DNA of 64,000 nucleotides. Source: Deltaproteobacteria bacterium (GTDB taxonomy: Bacteria > Desulfobacterota > Desulfobacteria > Desulfobacterales > SURF-15). The stretch is from positions 34,776 to 98,775 of the forward strand of contig JAFDFZ010000001.1 of assembly GCA_019309565.1 (NCBI GenBank). Reading direction: 5' to 3'. Numbering within the stretch: position 1 is the stretch's first letter; every line of letters begins with the position of its first letter. The notes beneath the pieces are model-generated. The model did no database searches, was not told the DNA's origin, and was given only the letters and a program-made list of their open reading frames with translations. The translations under genes were made by a program, and so were the position numbers. Below, one piece after another: positions 1 to 7,455 of the stretch.

Positions 1-1
1 A

Positions 2-1576
2 ACCGGTGTGGCTATGGGATATCTTCATCGCCCGGATAAGAACTGGTTCCGGCCCCTTGCAAATATTCCGGAAGGATCTTTTGCGCTCTTCAGAGCGAAT
101 CGGCGTTTCATCGAACTGGCCACAGACGTCGTCGGATCCAGAGCTGTCTGGTACGCACAGACACCGGAAATGTTTATTGCAGCAACCTCCCAGCGAGCCA
201 TCGTGTATTTCTTGCAGTCCTTTGAACCTAACGAGCAGGCATTCGCATGGATGCTGTCGGCAGGCACCCTCGGGCCGGGATTGTCCTGGGATCGCAGAGC
301 AAGATTCCTTCCGCCTCACAGTCGCCTGTTATTGGATCGTTTCTCGTGGAGTCTCTCATTAAATGCACCGTTGACCATTTTTGAAGCGGCGCCTTTGTCG
401 AAAAGAGAACAGGGCAGACAACTGGAAGAGGCGATAGAAGACGTTCTTCAGGAGGTTCATTTCGATCCCGGCCAATGGGTGCTGCCTTTATCAGGCGGTT
501 ATGACAGCCGGCTGCTGCTCCTGCGGCTCAAAGACCGCTTCCCTGCGCTCAAATGTGTCACCTGGGGCCGGCAGGGGGCTTTGTCTCAGAAATGGAACGA
601 TGCAAGGATCGCACGAGACCTGTGCCGCGTGCTGGATGTAACGCATGAGTATTTTGTAACCGAAATATCTGTGGAACCCATAGAGAAACTGTTCGGAAGG
701 TTCTTGGCCCTCGGGGAAGGCAGAATCGATCATCTGGAGGCTTACCTTGACGGTTTCTATGTCTGGAAGCATCTGTCTGAAAAAGGAGTAAAAGGCATCA
801 TACGCGGAGACGAGTGCTTCGGCAGCCGATGCCTTTATTCGGAACTTGATTTCCGCAAATTTGTTTTCGCCACGATGATCCCGGATTACGAGGAGTTCAG
901 GGAGATGAAGCTGCCTGCTTCCTTCGATCAGGTTTGGCCCGAAAGCATGAGAGTTCGCAGGCACGAAACGCTGGAGACCTGGCGCGACAGGCTTTATTGT
1001 GAATATTATTTTCCTTATGCTCTTTCGGCTCTTAATGACCTCAAACTGAGTTACGTTGAGATCATAAACCCCTTCATTTTCAGGCGGATCGTCGACAGAG
1101 TACGGAAAATGCCCGATAGCTTGCGAACCGAAAAGGCTGTTTTTCGGCAAATCGTCAAGCGCCGCTCACCCAAAGTACCGTTTTCAAGATATCCGGCCAT
1201 CGATTTGCAAAGGAATTATTTAAAGGCCAAAGCGGTGAGGGAATTCTTAAGCGATCATCTTTTTTCAGCTCACTGTCGGACGGTGCTGCCGCATACGTTG
1301 ATTTCAAAGACCATGGAAAATCTCAATAACAATCATTCCGGCGGCATCTCGCAGCGGTTTCCCATCATCCGTACTCTACGACCCCTGTTGCCCCCCCGGA
1401 TGATAAAAATGATTAAAAAGTCGCTTTCCCTTAAGGAACGAATCGACTACTTCGATCTGGGCCTGCGCTGCTGTATCGTCGGTAATATGACGGCGCTTCT
1501 GTCCAGGGATGCCCGGGCATTGTCCGGGGTATGCAAAAGAGAAATGCGGAGGATTAAACAAAGCATTTTGGGTTGA
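2..1576 (+). CDS. Asparagine synthase-like amidotransferase, 5'-partial
   Basis: The frame is open from the window edge. GTG at 8 and ATG at 14 exist, but the first residues already look like the inside of an N-terminal glutaminase-like domain, so the true start is probably upstream. An ATP-pyrophosphatase P-loop, LSGGYDS, lies near residue 163, followed by an asparagine-synthase-type C-terminal half. The family activates a carboxylate with ATP and transfers ammonia to it. Members without a clear substrate are common in exopolysaccharide loci, where they may amidate uronic acids or peptides. The N-terminal catalytic Cys cannot be judged because the gene is cut. The substrate is unknown; the neighbouring secreted and polysaccharide genes suggest a cell-surface role, which is inference. 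Confidence 0.8.
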   Translation, partial: TGVAMGYLHRPDKNWFRPLANIPEGSFALFRANRRFIELATDVVGSRAVWYAQTPEMFIAATSQRAIVYFLQSFEPNEQAFAWMLSAGTLGPGLSWDRRARFLPPHSRLLLDRFSWSLSLNAPLTIFEAAPLSKREQGRQLEEAIEDVLQEVHFDPGQWVLPLSGGYDSRLLLLRLKDRFPALKCVTWGRQGALSQKWNDARIARDLCRVLDVTHEYFVTEISVEPIEKLFGRFLALGEGRIDHLEAYLDGFYVWKHLSEKGVKGIIRGDECFGSRCLYSELDFRKFVFATMIPDYEEFREMKLPASFDQVWPESMRVRRHETLETWRDRLYCEYYFPYALSALNDLKLSYVEIINPFIFRRIVDRVRKMPDSLRTEKAVFRQIVKRRSPKVPFSRYPAIDLQRNYLKAKAVREFLSDHLFSAHCRTVLPHTLISKTMENLNNNHSGGISQRFPIIRTLRPLLPPRMIKMIKKSLSLKERIDYFDLGLRCCIVGNMTALLSRDARALSGVCKREMRRIKQSILG

Positions 1577-1607
1577 GGTGCTTTAAGAAAGGAGGTGAAG
1601 AAAGGAA

Positions 1608-1676
1608 TTGAAAAAAACCGTAATTGTTGTGCGGGATTCTCTAATCCCGGTTCATTTTACTAACAGAACAGTTTAA
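1608..1676 (+). CDS. Possible leader peptide ORF (22 codons)
   Basis: A TTG codon at 1608 follows a purine-rich stretch with GGAGG at 1591-1595 and AAAGGAA just before it. It opens a 22-codon frame starting MKKTVIVV and ending at TAA 1674. A 7-bp hairpin (1632-1638 with 1643-1649) lies inside it. It could be a leader ORF for the secreted protein that begins at 1712, or chance. No homology is recognised. Confidence 0.15.
   Translation: MKKTVIVVRDSLIPVHFTNRTV
1632..1649 (+). other. Small perfect hairpin upstream of a secreted-protein gene
   Basis: CGGGATT (1632-1638) pairs perfectly with AATCCCG (1643-1649) around a CTCT loop. It lies 60 bases before the start codon at 1712. The following bases are only mildly T-rich, so it is a weak terminator or attenuator candidate at best. 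Confidence 0.25.
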
Positions 1677-1711
1677 ACCTTTCATCTGCATTTTAAAAAG
1701 GAGAAAAGTAA

Positions 1712-3094
1712 ATGAAACACAAAATGAATTTCATATCCAGGATGTTAGTTGGTTTGGCCGTGGTGGCTCTGTTTGCGATGGCGCCTTGTGCTGCGTCGGC
1801 TGTGGAATATCGCCTGGCGGATTTTATGATCCTGGTGGACGATCAGTTGATCTTAAGAGGAGCTGCGGATGTGCTTAGCTTCCAGGGAGGTGTATTTCAG
1901 GGTATCCCCAGGCGGACCGATCTTGGAAGCCGCAACATCGTTGAGATCGGAGGAAGGTTAAGAAGCCGAGTTCCCCTGGAAGCACCTACGACGACGGATG
2001 TGGCCATCATCGGCCCGAACGTGACCCTGGGAAATTTTGCAAGCGTCAGTCATGTCATCTACGATGCCGCTACAGGGTCTTACAACGATATCGGGACTTC
2101 GGGAAGACGGGGTCCCACCCTCCTGGAAGACGATCTCGGGAATAACTCCCTTAACGACACAGGAAACAAGGATCTGCCAGATTTTCCGGCCTTTCCCGTT
2201 TTCGCTCCCGGTGGCGCGGATATAATCGTCTCTTCAGGTGGATCGGAAAATATCGTACCGGGGGACTACCGGGATCTGATCGTGGGCCACAAGGGAACGG
2301 TAAACTTCGCATCCGGCATTTATAATTTCAGGCGTATTGTTATCAACGTTGCGGGCCAATACAACCTGATCTTCGAAGACGACACGGAGATCCGCGTCAA
2401 GCAGTTCGTCCGTCTTGCCGAATACGGCAACGTCAACCCCACCGGGGCGAGCAATGTCACAATGTACGTGGAAGGGGAAGACGGTGACTACGGAGGTGCC
2501 AATAGAAACCGGGACGGCGTCTACGGCCTGCCCGCGGCCTTTGAATACGACGGGGACGGATTATTTATCTTATGCTTTATTTTTGTTCCCAACGGCACCA
2601 TCAATGTCCGCGGTCACAGCCAACTGCCCTGGGAAACCCAATGGCTGGGAAAATCCTTTCAGCAGGTTTCTTCGCTGCGGATAAGACTCCAGCAATCCGA
2701 TGAAGTATGCATCCCGCGCGGCATCGAATGCGCCTGCATAACGGATTTCACGCTAAGAAGCGACGGCACCCTGCGGGTTAAGGGCATCAATTTCTCGACG
2801 GATACCGTCGGCAAGCTGGCCATCTTCACAGAAGCGGCTGTTGAACCCATCGGGGGCGTGTCAGGAGGAGACTCCGGTGCCGACCAGGATCAGGCGGTGC
2901 TCGATATTGTCGCCACCGACAGGTTCAATACTATAAACAGCGTGGTTGCGGACCTTATCGCGGCGGGTCATGGTTCCGGAGATCGATTCTACATCGGTAT
3001 CATCTATCCCGAGATCCCCAATCCTACGCCCCCTCCTCCGACTATCGTTCCAGGGTATTGTATCTTTACGGATAAGACCCTCGAGCTTCCCTAA
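1712..3094 (+). CDS. Secreted protein of unknown function
   Basis: The 460-residue product starts with a clear Sec signal peptide: basic residues, a hydrophobic core near residues 10-25, and a likely cleavage after the APCAASA stretch. AAAAAGGAGAAAAG precedes the ATG, giving a good ribosome-binding site. The central part (roughly residues 170-260) contains short glycine-turn strands such as PGDYRDLIVG and ASGIYNFRRI. These resemble beta-helix or fibre-like domains of surface proteins. There are four cysteines around residue 335-345 and a proline-rich stretch (NPTPPPPTIVPG) near the C-terminus. No anchor or sorting signal is visible. I do not recognise the family. The gene ends at a strong terminator shared with the convergent protease gene. 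Confidence 0.8.
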   Translation: MKHKMNFISRMLVGLAVVALFAMAPCAASAVEYRLADFMILVDDQLILRGAADVLSFQGGVFQGIPRRTDLGSRNIVEIGGRLRSRVPLEAPTTTDVAIIGPNVTLGNFASVSHVIYDAATGSYNDIGTSGRRGPTLLEDDLGNNSLNDTGNKDLPDFPAFPVFAPGGADIIVSSGGSENIVPGDYRDLIVGHKGTVNFASGIYNFRRIVINVAGQYNLIFEDDTEIRVKQFVRLAEYGNVNPTGASNVTMYVEGEDGDYGGANRNRDGVYGLPAAFEYDGDGLFILCFIFVPNGTINVRGHSQLPWETQWLGKSFQQVSSLRIRLQQSDEVCIPRGIECACITDFTLRSDGTLRVKGINFSTDTVGKLAIFTEAAVEPIGGVSGGDSGADQDQAVLDIVATDRFNTINSVVADLIAAGHGSGDRFYIGIIYPEIPNPTPPPPTIVPGYCIFTDKTLELP

Positions 3095-3151
3095 CCCGCG
3101 CGCAAGTACCGGCACACAGCCAAGAGAGTGTGTCTTGCGGGAAAATGAAAA

Positions 3152-3195
3152 CCCTCTGTCCGGTCTTTTAACCGGCCAGAGGGCCTTATTGTGTT
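3152..3195. terminator. Bidirectional intrinsic terminator between convergent genes
   Basis: CCCTCTG (3152-3158) pairs with CAGAGGG (3177-3183), and CCGGT (3160-3164) pairs with ACCGG (3171-3175), giving a 12-bp stem with one mismatch. T-rich sequence follows on the plus strand. An A-rich stretch before it gives T-rich sequence for minus-strand transcripts. It lies between the secreted protein gene (+) and the protease gene (-). Confidence 0.8.
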
Positions 3196-3257
3196 TTTGT
3201 TTCTGTTCCGTTTCTGTGGCGCCCTGCCGCAGGGTGCGAGTTCAGGACGTCACGCTT

Positions 3258-6230
3258 TCAAGGCTTGAATCTCACCTCCAAAACAGCAGACAAGGCCGGA
3301 TCCATCTCAAAACATTGAGCCATGCGAGTCTGGCTGCTTCCCCAATCCTCTATAAACAATGTAAGAGAGCTTCCCGGCTCCCAGGAAGGAAGGTTTACGA
3401 TCTCCTGGATGATATCCGAAATGTCGGGGCTGGCGTTATATTCCCCTTCTGTCCAGGGCTCAATAGATCCGATGACCTCGGCGCTTGTCCTCAAACGGTC
3501 ACTCAGAACGAAGCGTGTGTTCGAAAAGGGTTCGGGCCGAGCAGTGGATTCTCCCACAAAACGCAAGGTGATATCTCTGTCCCCGTAAAGCCGGACATGG
3601 AGTTTCAGGACAGCCGACAAAATGGTGGCCCCTGAGGGGATTTGAACGTCTTCGAAACGAAATCCGTTGATATAGCCCTTGCCCAGGTACATGGTCTTGC
3701 TGGAACGAGAGACGGAACCATTGTAGGTCTTCTCATAGGCGTCGTCATCGGGGTTAAGGATTTTAAATGCAAGGGTTACGGGTTCGTCGCTCTGTTCATC
3801 CGGTTCGAACAAGACCTCGAGGGTGGCATGACCCTGGTTACCGGCTTTATCTTCCGCCGTAACGGTAACAATGTTCACCCCCTCCTTCAGCGGAATCGAA
3901 TGAATCTCCCATGTATCCGTCCCTTCGGCGGTTCCCGATTCCCCCCGATCTGTAGACCATATGACTTTTTCAACGAAGACATTGTCTGAGGCCGTACCAT
4001 TGAGCTTGATGCTGGGAAGGGATGTCCTGTAGATAGTTTTTTGTGTCGGCTCAGAGATGGTGACCTCAGGCGCTTCGGTGTCCTCAACAGGGTCGGTGTC
4101 TACTTTGAACCGGATTCGAAGGACGGCGGCATTTTCCTCTCCCTGTTCGAAGACACTCAATCGGCGGTATGCACTGCTGGCGTTGTTGAAGATGAACAGG
4201 TTAAGGGAAGATCCGCTATACCAGCCGTCGCGGTCGACGATCTCCTGGATGATATCTTTCAAATCGGCACTGGTGTTAAAGCTGTCTTTACTCCAGGAAG
4301 CGGGTCTATCATGGACCGAACTGGACGTCATCGGCCGCGAACTCAGATCGTAGAGGGTTCTGGTAAAAGGAGCGGCATCGTCGGCGGCTTCTCCTAAATA
4401 GACGATGGATATGTCTTTGTCGCAGAATCCCCAGCAGTGCAGGTCCAGGTTTGCAGAAAGAATGACCGCTCCTTGCGGGATGGCCACATCTTTGAAGTGA
4501 AACCCGTTAATATAGCCTTTCCCAACATAGGCCCTTGCATAGTCCGGCAGCGTCAAGCCGTTGTATTCTTTCTCTAAGCTGTCCGACTCTCCCTCCGAAA
4601 CCCTGACATTCAGAGAGAACGTCCCTTCCGGAAAATAGCTAACGGTAATTTCAGCCGTTCCTTGATTTCCGACCTGATCATAGGCGGTGATCCTGATTTG
4701 GTTTTCACCCTCCCGGAGTCTGAGACCCTCGATCTCCCAGGACGTAGTGCCCGCAGCTTCTCCAGATTCATCGGAATCATTGCTCCATGCGACCCGAACC
4801 ACTTCGACATTGTCGGAGGCGGTTCCGGACAGGTTCAGCAGTGGCTCATAGCTTGTGTAGGTTCCATCATTGACGGGGGCTAAAATTTCGACTCTCGGGG
4901 GTTCATTGTCCCATGGCTGTTCTGGCATTTCGTTTAAGGCTCGGGCAAGGTTCAGGTTGCCGAAGTTTGAACCGTCGTTCGGCCAGCAGATATCGTCGAA
5001 CATCAGGATGTCGCACTCAGCTTCAATGATGTGATTGAGTTCGACGTTTGTCAGGCCTGGATTTGCGGCCAGCAGACGGGCAGCGGCCCCGGCAACGAAA
5101 GGGGTGGCCATGGAGGTGCCGCTCCATGAGCCGTAGCGATTGCCCGGTAGGGTGGAGAAGATGTCTACACCCGGTGCGGAGATGGAGACCCAATGACCGT
5201 AATTGGAAAATGAGGCCTTGCAGCCGGAACGGTCATTGGCCGCCACTGCAAGCAGTCCGTCCCAGTCTTCCGCCCATCTTGCCGGATAATGATAATTATC
5301 ATTGGAGTTGTTGTTCCCCGCCGCCGCCACGATCAGTATTCCCTTGGAAATAGCGTAATCGAGTGCCTCACCAAAAGAGCGTGTGCCGATCATGGTACTG
5401 AGACTCAAATTGATGACCCGGACATCCGGATGATCGGCAGCGGCGTAAATTCCCTGTATGACGTTCCATGTTGATCCATAACCGTTTTCTCCCAGTACTT
5501 TGATAGCCAGAATCTTCGCCTTATCGGCCACTCCGGCGCTTCCCATTCCGTTGTTGGCCTCCGCGGCAATGATTCCGCTGACGTGAGTGCCGTGGCCGTG
5601 ATCATCCATGGGGTCTTCGTCGTCATTGTAAAAATCCATTCCCAGGATTACTCTACCGGCCAGCTCGGGGTGATTGTAATCGACGCCCGTATCAAGAACC
5701 GCTACCACCGGAGCCGATGCAGGGCAGGGAGGAATGAGATCGGCCTCTATGTCTGCGTAGCCCCAGGTGAGATAAGGATCATCTGCGTGCAGTGCTTCCC
5801 CTGCCTTGGCCTCCGGCGAGGAGGAGATGTAGACTTCATTCGGATGGGGATCCGGTATACTGACAGGTGCATTCGGCTCTACGTTCAGTACTTCCGGATC
5901 GTTTTGAAGGGCTTCAAGAAACTCTAGTGAGTCGCGCTGAAACGGCTTTTCGATCAAAACGAACGGAGCGCGGTGATTCAAGGTGCGTAAGAGGCGGGCG
6001 CCGACGCGGTTTGCGATCCTTGATCCGGCAAGATAGGTATTATGCTTACCGGAGCGCAAGCGCACGATGTACTGGTGAAAAATTTCGGATCCAGCTGCTG
6101 CAGTTGAAAACCCCTCCTGAGGACGGATTAGTTTAGCGTCCGCGCAAAAAACCATCCCGGGCAAAGCCCCTAAAATCACTACAGCGCATAATACTAATGC
6201 TGTTTGAAACAATGAGGGTTTTCTGTCCAT
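3258..6230 (-). CDS. Secreted subtilisin-like (S8) serine protease with Ig-like and beta-sandwich modules
   Basis: I chose the ATG at 6230 because GGAGG at 6244-6240 sits 9 bases upstream. The GTG at 6236 would leave only 3. The 990-residue product has a signal peptide (hydrophobic residues about 8-28), then an I9-type propeptide region (about 50-120). The S8 catalytic domain has Asp about 180 in VLDTGVDYNHPE, His about 213 in DDHGHGTHVSG, an oxyanion Asn in AAAGN, and Ser about 373 in SGTSMATP. The C-terminal half alternates Ig-like domains (about 445-535 and 715-805) with two copies of a 165-residue beta-sandwich (about 538-705 and 815-990). The same modules occur in the lyase at 7456-10143. 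The protein probably acts outside the cell on proteins or matrix. The sandwich modules resemble DNRLRE/CBM96-like domains and may bind carbohydrate (inference). Confidence 0.93.
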   Translation of the reverse strand: MDRKPSLFQTALVLCAVVILGALPGMVFCADAKLIRPQEGFSTAAAGSEIFHQYIVRLRSGKHNTYLAGSRIANRVGARLLRTLNHRAPFVLIEKPFQRDSLEFLEALQNDPEVLNVEPNAPVSIPDPHPNEVYISSSPEAKAGEALHADDPYLTWGYADIEADLIPPCPASAPVVAVLDTGVDYNHPELAGRVILGMDFYNDDEDPMDDHGHGTHVSGIIAAEANNGMGSAGVADKAKILAIKVLGENGYGSTWNVIQGIYAAADHPDVRVINLSLSTMIGTRSFGEALDYAISKGILIVAAAGNNNSNDNYHYPARWAEDWDGLLAVAANDRSGCKASFSNYGHWVSISAPGVDIFSTLPGNRYGSWSGTSMATPFVAGAAARLLAANPGLTNVELNHIIEAECDILMFDDICWPNDGSNFGNLNLARALNEMPEQPWDNEPPRVEILAPVNDGTYTSYEPLLNLSGTASDNVEVVRVAWSNDSDESGEAAGTTSWEIEGLRLREGENQIRITAYDQVGNQGTAEITVSYFPEGTFSLNVRVSEGESDSLEKEYNGLTLPDYARAYVGKGYINGFHFKDVAIPQGAVILSANLDLHCWGFCDKDISIVYLGEAADDAAPFTRTLYDLSSRPMTSSSVHDRPASWSKDSFNTSADLKDIIQEIVDRDGWYSGSSLNLFIFNNASSAYRRLSVFEQGEENAAVLRIRFKVDTDPVEDTEAPEVTISEPTQKTIYRTSLPSIKLNGTASDNVFVEKVIWSTDRGESGTAEGTDTWEIHSIPLKEGVNIVTVTAEDKAGNQGHATLEVLFEPDEQSDEPVTLAFKILNPDDDAYEKTYNGSVSRSSKTMYLGKGYINGFRFEDVQIPSGATILSAVLKLHVRLYGDRDITLRFVGESTARPEPFSNTRFVLSDRLRTSAEVIGSIEPWTEGEYNASPDISDIIQEIVNLPSWEPGSSLTLFIEDWGSSQTRMAQCFEMDPALSAVLEVRFKP

Positions 6231-6236
6231 TTTCAC

Positions 6237-6736
6237 TTACCTCCTTGCATTAATTTTAGCATGGCACGTATCAATAAGTATGGAATGAGGCATATCGAGT
6301 TTGTTGTGTGAAATTTTTTTTGGCCTATCCCGGGTATCGATCGTTGCCTGTTTCTTGGCCAGACCGGAGGTATGCTATATTTATGCCAGATTATCCAGCC
6401 GAGAATAATAATAATAAATTGATGTAGTTATAGGCCTGGGCCATGGGAACGGATAACATCGGCGAACAATTTTTCATACACGCTGTGTAATTTATTAGAA
6501 AAATTTTCCTGCCTGCCTGGTGTTGTTCTCCAATCCCTGCCCCGCAGGCGATCTTCAGGCACCGCCTCTTATGGGATCGCGGCTTGCTAAAAATAGAGGT
6601 AATTTTCCACTTACCGTTAAGGGGTTGGGGATTTCTCGGCAGATGCTCAGAACGTCTGAAACTGATGTATGGTAAATTCTAGTCCAAAAGCAGCAATACA
6701 AAGACTCAGAAAAACCAGATGAGCAGGTGAAAATAA
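6237..6736. other. Intergenic region with divergent upstream sequences
   Basis: This 500-base gap separates the minus-strand protease from the plus-strand PilZ gene, so both promoters should lie here. On the minus strand TGCTAAAAT near 6260 is a possible extended -10 for the protease. A short AAT microsatellite lies near 6404-6420. I see no convincing coding frame, RNA gene or sigma-54 site. Confidence 0.5.
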
Positions 6737-6754
6737 GTGAAAATAAGTGAAAAT
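6727..6754 (+). repeat. 10-bp tandem repeat overlapping a start codon
   Basis: GTGAAAATAA occurs twice in tandem (6727-6736, 6737-6746) and is followed by a third partial copy, GTGAAAAT. The second GTG is the likely start codon of the PilZ gene. The first GTG opens only a 7-codon frame. Slippage here would move the distance between the ribosome-binding site and the start. Confidence 0.6.
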
Positions 6755-7147
6755 ATTGACAGCAGGTTGAGAGAGCGGCGAAAATATCGGCGGATTGAAG
6801 TGCGGAACAGTATCTTAGCTGTTCTTAAACCGGGAATGAAAAAACTGGGCCTCATAAAGGATATCAGCAAGGGCGGTCTGTCGCTGAAGTATATCTCAGC
6901 CTCTCCTTTCAGTGAAAGAATCAGCGAGGTTGATATTTTCTACTATCCGCATCAATTCTACATCACGAAAATTCCCTGCACAGCTGTTCATGATAGAATA
7001 CTTGAAGATCTCACAGAACAGGGATTCAACGGGATACAGATCCGTCTGTGCGGTCTGAGATTCGGAAAGTTATTGCCCGTTCAAGAAAAGAAACTGAACC
7101 ATCTTCTTAAACGAGGTATTTCAATGCCGGATAGAAGGCATAATTGA
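6737..7147 (+). CDS. PilZ-domain protein
   Basis: The 136-residue protein is a single PilZ domain, the c-di-GMP-binding fold. An arginine cluster near residues 11-20 (RLRERRKYRRIEVR) matches the RxxxR loop. DISKGGLSL near residue 42 matches the D/NxSxxG motif, so both ligand-contact motifs are present. There is no signal peptide or membrane segment, so it is a cytosolic receptor. It lies between the secreted protease and the secreted lyase and may tie their expression or export to c-di-GMP, which is inference. The start is GTG 6737; no in-frame ATG lies nearby upstream. Confidence 0.82.
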   Translation: MKISENIDSRLRERRKYRRIEVRNSILAVLKPGMKKLGLIKDISKGGLSLKYISASPFSERISEVDIFYYPHQFYITKIPCTAVHDRILEDLTEQGFNGIQIRLCGLRFGKLLPVQEKKLNHLLKRGISMPDRRHN

Positions 7148-7274
7148 CGGAACCGGATCATATACACTGTGACATGTGTCATCCCTGGGATTCATATTTT
7201 ATTTTGTTATAATAATGGAGAAATGCACATGAAATAACTTTCCTTTTCGGATATTTAGACACGGCATCTCAATA

Positions 7275-7338
7275 CGGAATGTGTCAATCAAAATGAGACA
7301 CCCAGGCGGAATGTGTCAATCAAAATGAGACACCCAGG
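7275..7338. repeat. Perfect 32-bp tandem duplication with internal GTGTC/GACAC arms
   Basis: Bases 7275-7306 are repeated exactly at 7307-7338. Each copy contains GTGTC followed 11 bases later by GACAC, so each is a short interrupted palindrome, and the unit ends in ACCCAGG. Multiple near-palindromic units of this size resemble ends of IS21-family elements, but no transposase gene is in the window. They could also be paired operator sites for the lyase gene 120 bases downstream. Confidence 0.7.
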
Positions 7339-7455
7339 GATAAAAGAAGATTGACAGGCAGGGTACTACGATGTAATTATAATTAACAATACTGTTTGTA
7401 GCACGCTTTACAGGAGACGTTGCTTCAATACCCTAAGACGGAAGATTCGAACACC

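Noticed and set aside
491..1150. 219-residue open frame antisense to the asparagine-synthase-like gene
   Set aside because: It lies opposite the conserved PP-loop region and shows no recognisable domain.
2946..3635. 229-residue frame crossing a strong terminator
   Set aside because: It overlaps two real genes on either side and runs through the hairpin at 3152-3183.
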